From positions 61,194,691 through 61,258,690 of the forward strand of contig NC_079493.1 in the NCBI RefSeq assembly GCF_030052815.1: a DNA stretch of 64,000 nucleotides. The letters are read 5' to 3'. The notes beneath the pieces were generated by a model. It saw nothing but the letters and a program-made list of their open reading frames with translations. It ran no database searches and had not been told where the DNA came from. The DNA is from Hevea brasiliensis. Its lineage: Eukaryota; Streptophyta; Magnoliopsida; Malpighiales; Euphorbiaceae. How positions within the stretch are numbered: position 1 is the stretch's first letter; every line of letters starts with the position of its first letter. The position numbers and the translations under genes were made by a program. Positions 10,096 through 22,046 of this stretch are shown piece by piece.

Positions 10096-11956
10096 TGTAA
10101 CATCCTCCCTGTAGCAACTCCGTACATTCTACTGTTCCGATGACCAGTGTCGGTCCGGACAGTTAGAATGTCTAGAAAAATATTTAAACTAAAGTGAGGA
10201 ACCATAATTAACCCAAATATTAATAAGAAAAATGTAGAAAAAATTTTAGAAATAAAATACAACCAAGTTAAATGAGCTGGTGCCCAAGCGATGGGTAACC
10301 TAGTAGGAAGTTGCGGTTCTCGCAATTAGGAGCCCTAAACCTAGGGAAAAATTCATAAAATAAATTTTGGGACTCCATAGAAGGGTCATTGAGGTTTCTA
10401 TAGTATTAGAATGCCAAGAAAATGCTTAGAAAAGTTTAGTCTGTTAAGCTAAACGAAGGGCATTTTGGCCATTTCGTCTTCAGAGATGATTTTTGGCCGA
10501 CTTGTCTACTTAAGTAAATAATTATTATGACACAAAATGTGAATAAATATTGCTAAAAATTAAATTGAAAATGAGTAGAGAAGAAAAGGAAAGAAAATGA
10601 GATTAAATAACAATTTTGACATCACATGATGTCATCAATCCTTTCCCCACCAATCACAATTAAGCTAGCCTATTAAAAAGGGATAATTTAGACAAAAATA
10701 AATAAAAGCAATCAGATTCATCTCCTTCCCCATTTCCAGCTGTTTCCTCTTCCACACCCAAACCACCATTGAAAGCTTATCAAAGCTTCAATTCCCACCT
10801 TAAACCACCTCAAAACCCTAACTTGCCTTCATTAAAAATTATCCCAACCACTAGAGTAAGCTGTGGGTAGCAATTTGAAAGGAAGAAAGTGACGTTTTTA
10901 AGCCTTGGAAAGTGCCTAAGTCAAGGTTAGTGCCAATTTATTCCAAAAATTTTGTGTATGGCTACCATTGAACATGATGTCGGTGTTGTAAACTATGGAT
11001 AATATGTGTATGAAAATTTTAGTTGTTGGAGTTAGGGTTTGAGGCATAAAACTTAAATTTTGTTCATGTTTTGGTGAATGAAATTTTAAATGGTCAATTA
11101 GTGACCATTTAGCTGTGTATGATGAGGAAATGAAGAGAGTTGTGGCTTGGTATTTGAGATTAGTAAGCTGCCTTGGCTTACCTGCAGGACTGACCATGAG
11201 TCCAGCAGGTTTGGGCAGGCATAAATGGATTTGTATAGGTTCAATTGGTACAAGGCTAATTAGGTATGAAACTAGACACATAATGGCACAACTTTGGTGA
11301 AGAAACCCTTCCCAGAAAACCAAACTAAGTTAGCCTAAAAATTGCCCTAATCCGGGTGACTTGCATTCTGCCTGGGCAAAATGACCAAATGAACAGTGTT
11401 TATTCATTTAGTGATAACTCAGTGTAGAAAGGTCCAATTGACCCAAAATTTTACCATCAGAAAGATGAGACATATACCTACAACTTTCATGAAGAACACA
11501 AATCCAAATTCTGATCATAACCTAGTCAAATTTCCAACACAACTTAGGTTACCAAATCTGGCAGAACTAGTTTTGCCCAGAATTTTGGATTCTGTCCAAT
11601 TCGGCCAGTTATGGTTTTTAGGCCATAACTTGAGATACAAAACTCCAAATGGAGTGATTCAAAAAAGGAAATGTAACTAGACAAAATAAGGAACAACTTT
11701 CATGAAGACAACTTTGCCAAATTCCTACTGTACAAATGACCAATGGAATAGTAAATATAAGGCTTGAAATCTGAAAATTGTGAATAATTAACACTAAGCT
11801 TAGAAATGGTATTGGCAACCAATACCAATAACTTTAGAATGCAAAATGTGGTATGTTGAGAGTATTAAAACCAATGTACCTATTGTCTAAGCAAAAGTCA
11901 ATATTTTAGTTAACCAATGAAATGAATAGTAATACCTAAACTTAAATTTCAAGAAT
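10096..11956 (+). mobile_element. Truncated Tekay LTR inserted in Angela copy 2
   Basis: It starts TGTAACATCCTCCCTGTAGC inside RT codons and follows the usual LTR order: the gene-like TCCGGACAG block, AG-rich run, then the TTTCATGAAGAA modules. Similarity stops near 11956, about 1.86 kb in, where unrelated coding-like sequence begins. The last third, with its hairpins and TGTCACA end, is missing, so no target duplication can be checked. Confidence 0.8.
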
Positions 11957-12117
11957 TGTATTGATGAGAATCAAGCTACATCCACGCCAAAGGATTTCAT
12001 CCAAGATCTAATTACTAGAGCTAGAGCTAAATCACTTCAGAATTTAATTTGTGAAATCTTAAAGAGCAAGAATCATAAGCTGGAATGGCATGAAGAAAAT
12101 TATAAAGGATTAAATTT
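11957..12117 (+). pseudogene. Left half of a gypsy-like polyprotein fragment
   Basis: An open frame from 11960 contains ITRARAK (12011-12031) followed by a charged helix-like stretch. TRARAK motifs of this kind occur near polyprotein ends of several plant gypsy lineages; that assignment is from memory and tentative. The frame is cut at 12117 by a solo LTR and continues in register at 35957 to a stop near 36012, once one copy of the AATTT target repeat is discounted. Confidence 0.55.
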
Positions 12118-14070
12118 TGTAACACCCTCCTGGTAGCAACTCCGTACATTCTACTATTCCGGTGACCAGTGTCGGTCCGGACAGCTAGAACGTCCAGAAA
12201 AATATTTAAACTAAAGTGAGGAACCAAAATTAACTCAAATATTAATAAGAAAAATTTAGCAAAAATTTTAGAAATAAAATACAACCAAGTTAAATGCGCC
12301 GGTAACCTAGCGATGGGTAACCTAGTGAGAAGTTGCGGTTCTCGCAATTAGGAGCCCTAGACCCGAGAGAAAAATTATAAAATAATTATTGGGACTCCAG
12401 AGAAGGGTTATTGAGGTTTTTATGGCATTTGAATGCCAAGGAAATTCTTAGAAAAATTTTTCAATCGGTACAGACAATTTTGGCCCGTTAAGCCAAACGG
12501 AGGGCATTTTGGTCATTTCGACTTCAGAGATGATTTTTGGCCGACTTGTACAATTAAGTAAATAATTATTATGACATAGAATGTGAATAAATATTACTAA
12601 AAATTGAATTGAAAATTAATAGAAAAGAAAAGAAAAAAAAATTAAATGGGAATTTATGACATCACATGATGTCATTAGTGTGCCTTCACCCAATTACATG
12701 GTGACACATGGCATAAACTAACTTAAAAGAGGTCAAATGGGCTGGAAAATGAAGAAAATCAGACTTTTCTTTCTTTCTTCTTCCTCTTGCCGTGAACCAT
12801 TCCACCATAACCACCATTAACAAACTTCTAAACCTCCATTTCCCTAGCTTTCTTCCACCAAAAGCCCTAGTTGTCTTCACAAAAAATTCACCCCACACCT
12901 TGAGGAAGCTTTGGGCAGCAAAATTTTGAAGAAAAATTAAAGTTTTGGTTGGCTTGGATTTGAGCTAAAAGAGGTTAGTGACCTAAACCTTGAAATTCAC
13001 TTTAATTTCATGTTTAAGAACTATAAATATGTGTAAATGACAAAGAAATTTGATGAAACACCATTGGTATGTTAACCCTAAATTTTGGCAGCCATAGCTA
13101 GGGTAATATGGTGATGATTTTTGGGGAGTTAACATGCTAGTATGGCTGCCCTTAATGTGTATCTTATAAGTGAATTGATAAATGCAATGATAATGCATGG
13201 TTTTGAAATGTTGAGTTAGGGTTTGGGTTGAAGAATGAGACTTTGATCTTGTGATGATGGGAGTAGGTTTTAATGGTCAATTAGTGACCATTTGGTTTGG
13301 TTTGAATAAAAAATGAAGTGAATTGGGTTGTGGGATTTGAGGTTGGAGTGGCTGCCTTGTGTGACCTGCAGGTTTGGATGTGAGTCCAGCCTGTTTGGAC
13401 AGCCATAACTTGAATTCTAGAGGTTCATTTGGTGTTTGGCCAATTAGAAGTTAAACTAGACACAAAATGGCACAACTTTGGTGAAGAAACTATGCCCATA
13501 AGACCAAACTAAGTGGACCAAAACCTTGCTCCAATCCGGGTGACCTGCAATCTGCCTGGGCAAAATGACCAAATGAACAGTATTTGGTCATTTGGCCATA
13601 ACTCAATGTAGCAACGTCCAATTGACTTGAAATTTTACCAGAAACAAGTTGAGATATAGACCAACAACTTTCATGAAGAAACATGACCCAAATTATGACC
13701 ATAACCTAGTCAAATTGCCAACCAAACTTGAGTTACCAAATCTGGCAGAAACAATTTTACCCAGAATTTTGGAATCTGTTCAATCCGGCAAGTTATGGTT
13801 TTTAGGCCATAACTTGAGCTACAAAACTCCAAATGGAGTGATTCAAAAAATGAAATTCAACTAGACAAAATAAGGAACATCTTTCATGTTGATCATTTTT
13901 CCAAATTCCCACTGCAAAGGTGACTAATTGAACAGTAAACCTAAAGCTTGAAAACTGAAAATTCTGTCCAATTCACTTTAAGCTTAGAGATGGTATTGGC
14001 AACCAATACCAACAAGTTTAAAATGCAAAATGTGATATGTTGATGATATTTAAACTAATTTACCTATTGT
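12118..14070 (+). mobile_element. Tekay solo LTR, left part (split by a nested element)
   Basis: It starts TGTAACACCC at 12118 after AATTT (12113-12117). It continues to 14070, then a minus-strand element intervenes, and the LTR resumes at 34819 and ends TGTCACA at 35951, followed by AATTT (35952-35956). The two parts add to about 3,086 bp against 3,084 for the LTR at 49-3132. Exact 5-bp repeats at both ends with no internal coding region mark a solo LTR left by LTR-LTR recombination. Confidence 0.9.
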
Positions 14071-17000
14071 TGTGACACCCCTTACCCGTCTACGGCATAT
14101 CCGAGTAAGATATGTCACACGGTGTACCGGAACACTCTATTTTATCTTAATCATTTTTATTCTTCCTTAATTAATTTTTATCATAGTTTTGAATATAACT
14201 TATGAAATATAATTTATTTAAGTCATTTATTGAAATTATAATTTATTTGAGGTTCCGAAAATTTTATAGAAAATCCGGCAGAGTACCGACTAAAAATGGA
14301 GAAAACAGTTCTTCGGAACCTGTGAAAAACACTTTCAATATTCATATCCAATCACTCTCAACTCCAATAATCATCAACAAGGTCTCAATTATTTTTCAAC
14401 AACCTTTCCATTACTCAAACATTCATTTCTCATAGCATTCATATACAAGCAATAAAAAAAAAATTTTCTTAATTTCCATTCATAAACACAATTTTTCACT
14501 ATTTATGTTAACATCAAAATACATTACATAAGTTCCATTTACACAAAAGAAAATAAAAGTTAATTACAAAATACCAAAATGAAACCTAGTGTCCTACCAA
14601 TGCACTGAAGATGGTGAGGTGACACGGACACTATGTAGAGCTGCAGGAGGTCTCACCCAGTCTGTGGTCTACTGGCTCTCACAAGATCTCCGTAACTCAC
14701 GCATGGCAAAAGCAACGCTCTAAGCAATAATGCTTAGTGGTGCCAATAATAAAATAAAAGGAAATAACAGAAATAAATATGCATTGAATGTATTGATGTC
14801 TTACTTGTTTTGTACTTGTTATATTCATTATTTCGTTAAATTTATCCACTTTCATTCTTTTGGGTGCCCAAGTAACCTATACTGGACGACTGGACTGGAT
14901 AAACGGGTAAACTGGCACTGGGTATCTAGTACCTCGGGCCGTCACACCATTGGTCACATATACATTTCCCGATGTTCAACAGAACAGCTAATAAACTGTA
15001 ATAACAATAGGCACAAGGCCAAATATCAACACAATGTCAGAATGGCTAGAAGCCATGAAATCACGAGATGGCATAATGCCATGTGCAATACTGCTAACTG
15101 AACCCTATTGGCATGCCAAACTATCCAAACCGATCTTGTTAGGTATACTAGGGCATTTGATAGTTTTGAATTTTGTAATTTTTGAATTTCAAGCTTTGGT
15201 GTTACTATTCACTTCATTAGTAAACAAAAATGTTGACTTTTGCATAGAAAATAGGTACATTGGTTTTAACACTCCCAACATACCACATTTTGCATTCAAA
15301 ACTTGTTGGCATTAATCACCAATACCATTTCTAAGCTTAAAACTAATGGAGCAGAATTTTCAGTTTTTATACCCTAACTTTACTGTTCCATTAGTTACTG
15401 TTGCAGTGGGAATTTAAGAAAATGATAAACATGAAAGTTGTTCCTTATTTTGTCTAGTTGAATTTCTTTTTTTGAAACACTCCATTTGAAGTTTTTTAGC
15501 TCAACTTATAGTCCAAAAACCACAACTGGCCGGATTGAAAAATTTCAGAACTGACCATATCTACAGTACAGTGAACAGTAACTTCAACTGCCTTGTTGGA
15601 TAAGTTATGGTCATAATTTGGGGTAGGTTTCTTCATGAAAGTTGTTGGTATATATCTTAACTTATTTCCGTAAAAATTTCAGGTCAATTGGGCCATTCTA
15701 CAATGAGTTATGGGCAAATGAACAATCACTATTTATTTGGTCATTCTTCAGAATCTGGTTGCAGGACATCCGGATTGGGGCAAGTTTTTAGTCCATTAGC
15801 TTTGGTCTTTTGGGCATGGTTTCTTCACCAAAATTGTGCCATTATGTGTCTAGTTTCATGTCCAATTGACCAAACACCAATTGGACCTACACAGCCCAAG
15901 ATATGGCTGTCCAAACAGGCTGGACTCACAGCCACCCTGCTGGTTTCACTAGGCAGCATACCAAATCAGTTTGTCATGCTATAATTCACTCCAAATTATG
16001 GTCAACTTACCTCAAATGGTCACTAATTGACCATTAGAATGTTCATTCACCATTACATAAACAAAGTCCAAGTTTCTCTCCAAAACCCTAATTCCCCATT
16101 TCAAATTCACACAAGATACCTTAGTTAAACTCACCAATTCATTATCCATATATATATATACTTTAAACATCATCTCTAGTCCACTCTAAGCCCATCAAAA
16201 CAATCAATATTATCCCTTCTTTAGGGCTGCCGAATTCCATGGTGTACATAGACATAAGTTTTATTTCATTTAATTTATAATTTCATACTCATTTTAAGTC
16301 CCTAACATGGAATAAGAGAGATATATGCATAAATAAGCACTAACCTTAGTAGGGTAGAATTTTCTCTTATGAATTCTTCACTTTCTTTTGTTTTCTTGGC
16401 TGCCAAACACTCTAGCAAGGTTGGGTGACAAATTTTAGTGAAGGGACCTAAGGGTTTTGGGGTAAGAATAGAGAGAAATCCAAGCTAGAAAAAAAAAAAA
16501 AAGAAATGGAGGCTTCCATGGCTATGGTGGTGCGGCTGGTTTTGATAGGAGAAGATGGCTGATAGCTTTTAGTTATTTCCTTCATTTTATCCTCTTTTAA
16601 GTGGTGTTTAATAGCTTGTTGAAATTTGATTGGTTGGGAGTAAGTAAATGACATCATGTGATGTCATTATCCCTAATTTCCTTTATTTTTCTTTTCTTTC
16701 TTTTCTACTCATTTGCAATTCAATTTTTCAACAATATTTATTCACATTTTAGATCAAAAATAATTATTTACTTAACTGGACAAGTCGGCCAAAAATCGCC
16801 TCTGAAGGCGAAATGACCAAAATGCCCTCTGTTTGGCTTAACGGGTCAAAATTGTCTGTACCGATTGAAAAATTTTTCTAAATAATTTCTTGGCATTCTA
16901 ATGCCATAGGAACCTCAATGACCCTTCTCTGGAGTCCCAAAAATTATTTTATAATTTTTCTCTAGGGTTTAGGGCTCCTAGTTGCGAGAACCGCAACTTC

Positions 17001-17211
17001 TCACTAGGTTACCCATCACTTGGGCACCGGCTCATTTAACTTGGTTATATTTTATTTCTAAAATTTTTTCTAAATTTTTCTTATCAATATTTGAGTTAAT
17101 TATGGTTCTTCACTTTAGTTTAAATATTTTTCCAGACGTTCTAGCTGTCCGGACCGACACCGATCACTGGAACAATAGAATGTACGAAATTGCTACAGGG
17201 AGGGTGTTACA
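14071..17211 (-). mobile_element. 3' LTR of minus-strand Tekay element (3.14 kb)
   Basis: On the + strand it runs from TGTGACACCCC to GGGTGTTACA, the reverse complement of the TGTAACACCC...GGGGTGTCACA ends. The flank 14066-14070 is ATTGT. The other end of the element at 34813 is followed by ACTGT, a 5-bp target repeat with one change. The conserved hairpin is near 14720. A 93-98-codon ORF at 15688-15984 is antisense to the LTR and has counterparts in the other LTRs. Confidence 0.9.
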
Positions 17212-17225
17212 ACTCTTCCCCTCTA
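17212..17225 (-). other. Polypurine tract of the minus-strand Tekay element
   Basis: On the minus strand it reads TAGAGGGGAAGAGT and touches the LTR. Its first three bases are the stop codon of pol, the same overlap as in the left element at 35-48. Confidence 0.85.
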
Positions 17226-17984
17226 ATTTAAATTTCGTCCTCGAAATTTACCTGATGCAAACAGTTGAGGAAACTGTTGCCTCATTATCTCTTCACTTTC
17301 CCAAGTTGCCTCTTCGGTGTTGTGGTGCCTCCAAAGCACTTTCACCAGTGGAATCTGCTTATTCCTCAATTCTTTCACTTCCCGAGCCAGGATCCGTATG
17401 CGTTCTTCTTCATATGTCAAATCCGGTTGTACTTCAATTTCTTCCATGGAGATGACATGTGAAGGATCTGAGCGGTATCTTCTTAGCATAAACACGTGGA
17501 ACACATTGTGGATTTTGTCTAGCTTTGGTGGTAAAGCTAGCCTATAGGCCACTGGACCCACACGTTCAATGATTTCATATGGGCCAATGAACCTAGGGCT
17601 TAACTTACCTTTTCTTCCAAACCTCAGTACCTTCTTCCACGGTGACACCTTGAGGAACACTTTATCGCCAACTGCATATTCTATTTCTTTTCTCTTCAAG
17701 TCGGCATAGGATTTCTGTATGTCTGAGGCAACCTTCAGATTGGCTTTGATTAGTTTTACTTTCTCCTCAGTCTGTTTCACTAGGTCTGGCCCTACCAGTT
17801 TGTCTTCGCCCAATTCAGTCCAGCACACTGGAGTTCTACATTTTCTCCCATACAGTGCTTCATACGGGGCCATTTGGATACTAGCTTGGTAGCTATTGTT
17901 GTATGCAAATTCTGCCAGTGGGAGGTATCTATCCCAACTTCCCTCAAACTCAATGACACAACTCCTCAGCATATCCTCAAGGAC
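17223..17984 (-). pseudogene. pol: Minus-strand Tekay: integrase C-terminus and chromodomain
   Basis: The frame begins at the putative splice acceptor with VLEDMLRSC, then PLAEFAYNNSYQ, a GPYEII region (the GPF/Y module) and YRLALPP. The tail VKVLWRHHNTEEATWESE is a chromodomain of the Tekay/Del group, which is thought to direct integration to heterochromatin. It ends RGRNLN at 17223-17225. The 249-codon ORF is fully open, making this the best-preserved part of the element. The N-terminal part of integrase is separated from it by a 74-bp intron-like block. Confidence 0.9.
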
Positions 17985-18058
17985 CTGACATATATTTCAT
18001 GTTATTATTATCATTTTAGTTCAATATTTGTATTAATTCAATTGGTTCAATTGTTTAC
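17985..18058 (-). other. Candidate 74-bp intron in the integrase gene
   Basis: On the minus strand the block starts GTAAAC after ATCCAG and ends ATGTCAG before GTCCTTGAG. Removing it joins IQ to VLED, the continuous order expected in gypsy integrases (SERxxQxLEDMLR). It is AT-rich, 74 bp (not a multiple of three) and contains an in-frame stop soon after GT. A 74-bp block with the same borders lies at 47044-47117 in another Tekay copy. Splicing is inferred, not shown. Confidence 0.7.
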
Positions 18059-18600
18059 CTGGATTACTCTTTCTGATTGGCCATCCGTTTGAGGATGGAA
18101 AGCTGTGCTAAAGTGGAGTTGTGTACCCAAGGATTCATGCAACTTCTTCCAGAATCTCGATGTAAACCTTGGGTCTCGATCGGATATGATGGAAAGTGGA
18201 ATTCCATGCAGCCTAACTATCTCACTGATATACAATTCTGCTAACTTCTCCAGTGAGTAGTCAGTCCTAACTGGCAGAAAGTGTGCTGACTTCGTCAATC
18301 TATCTACTATCATCCATACTGCATCATGTTTCTTCTGGGTGAGAGGTAGACCACTTACAAAATCCATGGTGACCCGATCCCATTTCCATTCAGGTATGCG
18401 TATAGGCTGTAGCAAACCTGATGGAACTTGATGTTCTGCCTTGACTTGCTGACATGTCAAGCATTTAGTCACATAGTCAGCTATGTCCTTCTTCATACCA
18501 GGCCACCAATACTGAAGTTTCAGATCATGATACATTTTTGTACTTCCCGGTGCATAGCATAAACACGGCATGTGCCTCTTTGAATATTGGCTTTTAATTC
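18059..18600 (-). pseudogene. pol: Minus-strand Tekay: integrase zinc finger and catalytic core
   Basis: It contains [13 protein letters not shown] and [12 protein letters not shown] (the HHCC zinc region), then [10 protein letters not shown] with the first catalytic Asp, [11 protein letters not shown] with the second, and [13 protein letters not shown] with the Glu. All three acidic residues are present. The ORF from 18571 is open for 174 codons and would terminate at VNN if the 74-bp block were not removed. Upstream sequence has frameshifts, so no complete integrase is encoded. Confidence 0.88.
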
Positions 18601-20350
18601 CCCATTATCCGTACACATACTCTTCCTTTGTAGTAGAGACACCCATCCGCTTTCATCTCATAGTCGCTGCTTTTCCTCCGAGATTTTGCTCATAATAGCC
18701 ATTAATTTTTCATCCGCTTTGCCCATCTAAAATCTCAGAAAGGTGTTTGGCCTCACTTGCAACTCAGCCAAAATAGCTCCATCTCGAACCAAAGATAGAC
18801 GGCATTCAATGATCTCAAAGTCGTGATGGACTTTCTGCTCAAAGCATCAAGAACTACATTTGCCTTCCCGTGATGGTAGTCAATTACACAATCATAGTCC
18901 TTCAGAACTCAATCCATCGCTCTGCTTCAAGGTTGAGCTCCTTCTGGGTTGGCAAGTATTTCAGGCTTTTGTGGTCCATGTAAATGTAACACTTTTCACC
19001 ATATAAGTAATGCCTCCATATCTTCAGTGCGAAGATAATTGCTGCAAGCTCTAGATCATGGGTAGGGTAATTCTATTCATGTGGCCTTAGCTGTCTGGAA
19101 GCATAAGCGACCACCTTTCCCTCTTGCATCAATACACACCCTAACCCATTATGAGAGGCATCACTGTAGACCACAAAGTCCTTTCCTGACACTGGCTGTG
19201 TTAACACTGGTGCCTCTGTCAACATAGCCTTCAACTTCTCAAAACTGGTCTGACACTTGTCATTCTAGTCAAATTTGATATTCTTGTGTAACAACTTGGT
19301 CATTGGAGTAGCTATTAAGGAAAATCCCTTCACAAATCTCCTGTAATACCCAGCTAGCCCCAAGAAACTTCTGACCTCAGTTGTATTCCTAGGAGGCTTC
19401 CATTCCATCACTGCTTCTATTTTCTTGGGATCCACCCTAATCCCATCAGCTGACACTACGTGTCCAAGGAATGCAATCTCATTCAACCAGAAGTCACACT
19501 TGGACAACTTAGCATACAGCTTCTTTTCTCTCAGGGTTTACAGAACAATCCTTAAATGTTCATCATGTTCTTCTCTGGTCTTGGAATACACCAAAATATC
19601 ATCAATAAAGACCACTACGAACTAATCTAAGTATGGATGGAAGATACGGTTCATAAGGTCCATGAATGTTGCTGGTGCATTTGTTAGGCCAAAGGGCATC
19701 ACCAAAAACTCATAATGCCCATACCGGCTCCTGAATGCAGTCTTTGGCACATCTACATCCTTCACCCTTAACTGATGATACCCTGATCTGATATCAATCT
19801 TAGAAAATACTCCTGCTCCCTTCAATTGATCAAACAAATCATCAATTCTAGGCAACGGATACTTATTCTTCACTGTCACTTTATTCAACTGCCGGTAATC
19901 AATGCATAACCTCAAAGTTCCATCCTTCTTTTTCACAAACAGCACTGGAGCTCCCCATGGTGACACACTGAGGCGTATGAACCCCTTATCAAGCAACTCT
20001 TGCAACTGAGTTTTCAACTCCATCAATTCAGTGGGTGCCATCCTATAAGGAGCAATGGAAATGGGTGCTGTACCCGGCAGTGTCTCAATAGCAAATTCAA
20101 TTTCCCTTTCTAGTGGCAAACCAGGCAATTCTTCAGGAAACACAACTAGGAAGTCCTTTACTGTGGATATGTCACACAGATCTGGCTTAGCCTGCCTAGT
20201 ATCCACCACATGTGCTAAGTAGGCTTCACAGCCTTTTCTCATCAATTTTCTCGCAACTGTGGCTAAGATAACATTGGATAGGAAATCTGTCCTTTCACCC
20301 ACAACAGTGATCTCATTTCCCTCAGAAGTTTTCAGAGAAATTCTCTTCAA
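18601..20350 (-). pseudogene. pol: Minus-strand Tekay: reverse transcriptase and RNase H
   Basis: RT runs from about 20060 ([12 protein letters not shown]) through [23 protein letters not shown] and [11 protein letters not shown] to the catalytic FIDDILVYS near 19600, which is immediately preceded by a stop. The thumb and [12 protein letters not shown] follow at 19265-19507. RNase H is recognisable at about 18950-19190 ([30 protein letters not shown]). Stops at about 19540 and 19266 and frameshifts between 18600 and 18950 inactivate it. RNase H lying before integrase is the Ty3-gypsy order. Confidence 0.88.
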
Positions 20351-20361
20351 TTTGCAATCAA

Positions 20362-20763
20362 CTATTGACGTGACAACCAGTCCATTCCCAAAATCACGTA
20401 AAACTCATGGAAAGGCAACTCAATCAAGTCTGCCAAGAATTCATACCCCTGAATCCTTAACGGGCAACCCTTATAGACTTTGTTCACCACTACACTGTGG
20501 CCCAATGGATTAGTGACCAGAATGTCTTGGTCACTCTCCTCTACTAGTATCCCCCTTTCTACGGGTAGGTTGATGCAGATGTATGAATGAGTGGATCCTG
20601 GATCCACCAATGCATGCACAGATGTATTGTAGAGGGAGAACGTACCCCTGATGACGTCCAGGGCATCTTGCTCCTCCTGAGCTCTAATGGCATAGGCTCT
20701 GGTAGGTGGTCTGCTCTCAGGCCTCTCTGCTGGCTCAGATGCAGGCCTTTGTGATGGTCCCAC
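20362..20763 (-). pseudogene. pol: Minus-strand Tekay: protease region
   Basis: The active site reads ALVDPGSTHSYI, with Pro where retroviral proteases usually have Thr or Ser. The same DPGS occurs at 39350 in the other Tekay copy, so it is a family trait rather than damage. The domain ends [10 protein letters not shown] before a stop at 20362-20364. The Pro- and Glu-rich segment before it links to gag. It was probably cut from a Gag-Pol polyprotein. Confidence 0.8.
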
Positions 20764-21919
20764 TGCCTCAGATTTGCCAGATTTCCTACCCCTTTATGGT
20801 GCAGGAGTAGGTCTGTCTGCTTGTGTTGGAGCAGCTGTAGTAGTTCTGCGTGGACAGTTCCTCAACTGATGCTCTGTTGACCCACACCTTAATCATGCAC
20901 CAGTCACTCTCCAACACTCCCCCTTATGCCACTTCAGGCAATGTGGACATGCAGAAGTTGCTGGGGCTGGTCCCCTGAACCCCATCCCTAGAGAGCTACC
21001 CACTAATGGTGTGGACTGACCTCTGCTAGGGGTAAACTGTTGCCTGGACCCCTGAGACTGACCCTAACCTTGTGGTTGACCTGAACTTTGTGCAGGTGGA
21101 CCCTTGAACTTCTTCCCAAATGCAGGAGATGAACTAGACTGACCTGGGCCCCTCTTCTACTGTCTCTCTCTTCTGGTTTGCTCACTTATTCTAACATTTT
21201 CAACCTTTATTGCAGCTTCCACTAACTTGGTGAAGTCGGCGATTCCCAAGGCATTGATCATGATCTTTATGTTGTCATTTAATCCCTCTTCAAATCTCTT
21301 ACACCTTTCGGCCTCATTAGGGACTATCTCCCTTCCATAGCGGCTTAATCTGACAAATTCCTTTTCATACTCGGCCACTGTCAGCTGTCTTTGCCTCAGG
21401 TTAATGAACTCTCTTCTTCTCTCTTCCAGGTATACACTACCCACATATTTCTTCTTGAATTCGGAGAGGAAGAAGTCCCAAGTTATTACTTCGGTCAGAT
21501 TTCATCGACACCGTATCCCACCATTCATATGCATCATCTTGCAACAGAGATACAGCAGCTTCTAGATTTTGCTCTGGAGTGCAGTGGAGTTGTTTTAAAA
21601 CCCTGCCTGTTCTGTTCAACCAATTTTCAGCTGCAACAGAATCATCTTCTCTCTTGCCAAAGAAGTCTACTGCTCCAAATTTTCTTAGTCTTTCCAGGTG
21701 TGATTTCTGCAGTGGAGGTGGTGGTGGTGGTGGTGTTGGCATTACCCCAGCCATTTGTTTGAAGAATTCGGCTATTTGCTGGAACATGGCCTGTGGAGGC
21801 TAAGCAGGCTCTGCTTGAGCTGGCGGAGTAGGTTCTTCCCTACCCCCAGTCTTAGCTGCTGCAGGTGGAGCATGACTCTCCACTTCTTCCTCAACTGCTA
21901 TATGAGATGTAGGGTCCAT
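20764..21919 (-). pseudogene. gag: Minus-strand Tekay: gag
   Basis: The likely ATG is 21917-21919 (MDPTSHIAVEEEV), 110 bp inside the primer site and matching the start of gag at 38042. Order: acidic N-terminus, MFQQIAEFFKQMAGVMP, a run of prolines, then the Retrotrans_gag core (FFGKREDDSVAAENWL, CTPEQNLEAAVSLL, YEWWDTV). The C-terminal knuckle (CLKWHKGEC and RCGSTEHQLRNCP) is near 20860-20950. Stops near 21800, 21160 and 20890 and a frameshift near 21440-21490 break it. Confidence 0.85.
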
Positions 21920-22028
21920 ATCCTATTCAAAATAACAAAGATAAACAAATCTGCATTAGTGTCACCTCGACTCTTACAAATGCAATGCATGGTATGGACT
22001 CAATCTAGGCCCAGAAACGCCTAAACCA

Positions 22029-22041
22029 GGCTCTGATACCA
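22029..22041 (-). other. Primer binding site, initiator Met tRNA type
   Basis: On the minus strand it reads TGGTATCAGAGCC, complementary to the 3' end of plant initiator methionine tRNA. It lies 5 bp from the 5' LTR edge at 22047, so transcription of this element runs leftward. Confidence 0.9.
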
Positions 22042-22046
22042 CTAAA

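Noticed and set aside
20590..20640. DPGS in place of DTG/DSG as a dead protease
   Set aside because: Both Tekay copies share DPGS, so it appears to be the family's normal form, not a loss.
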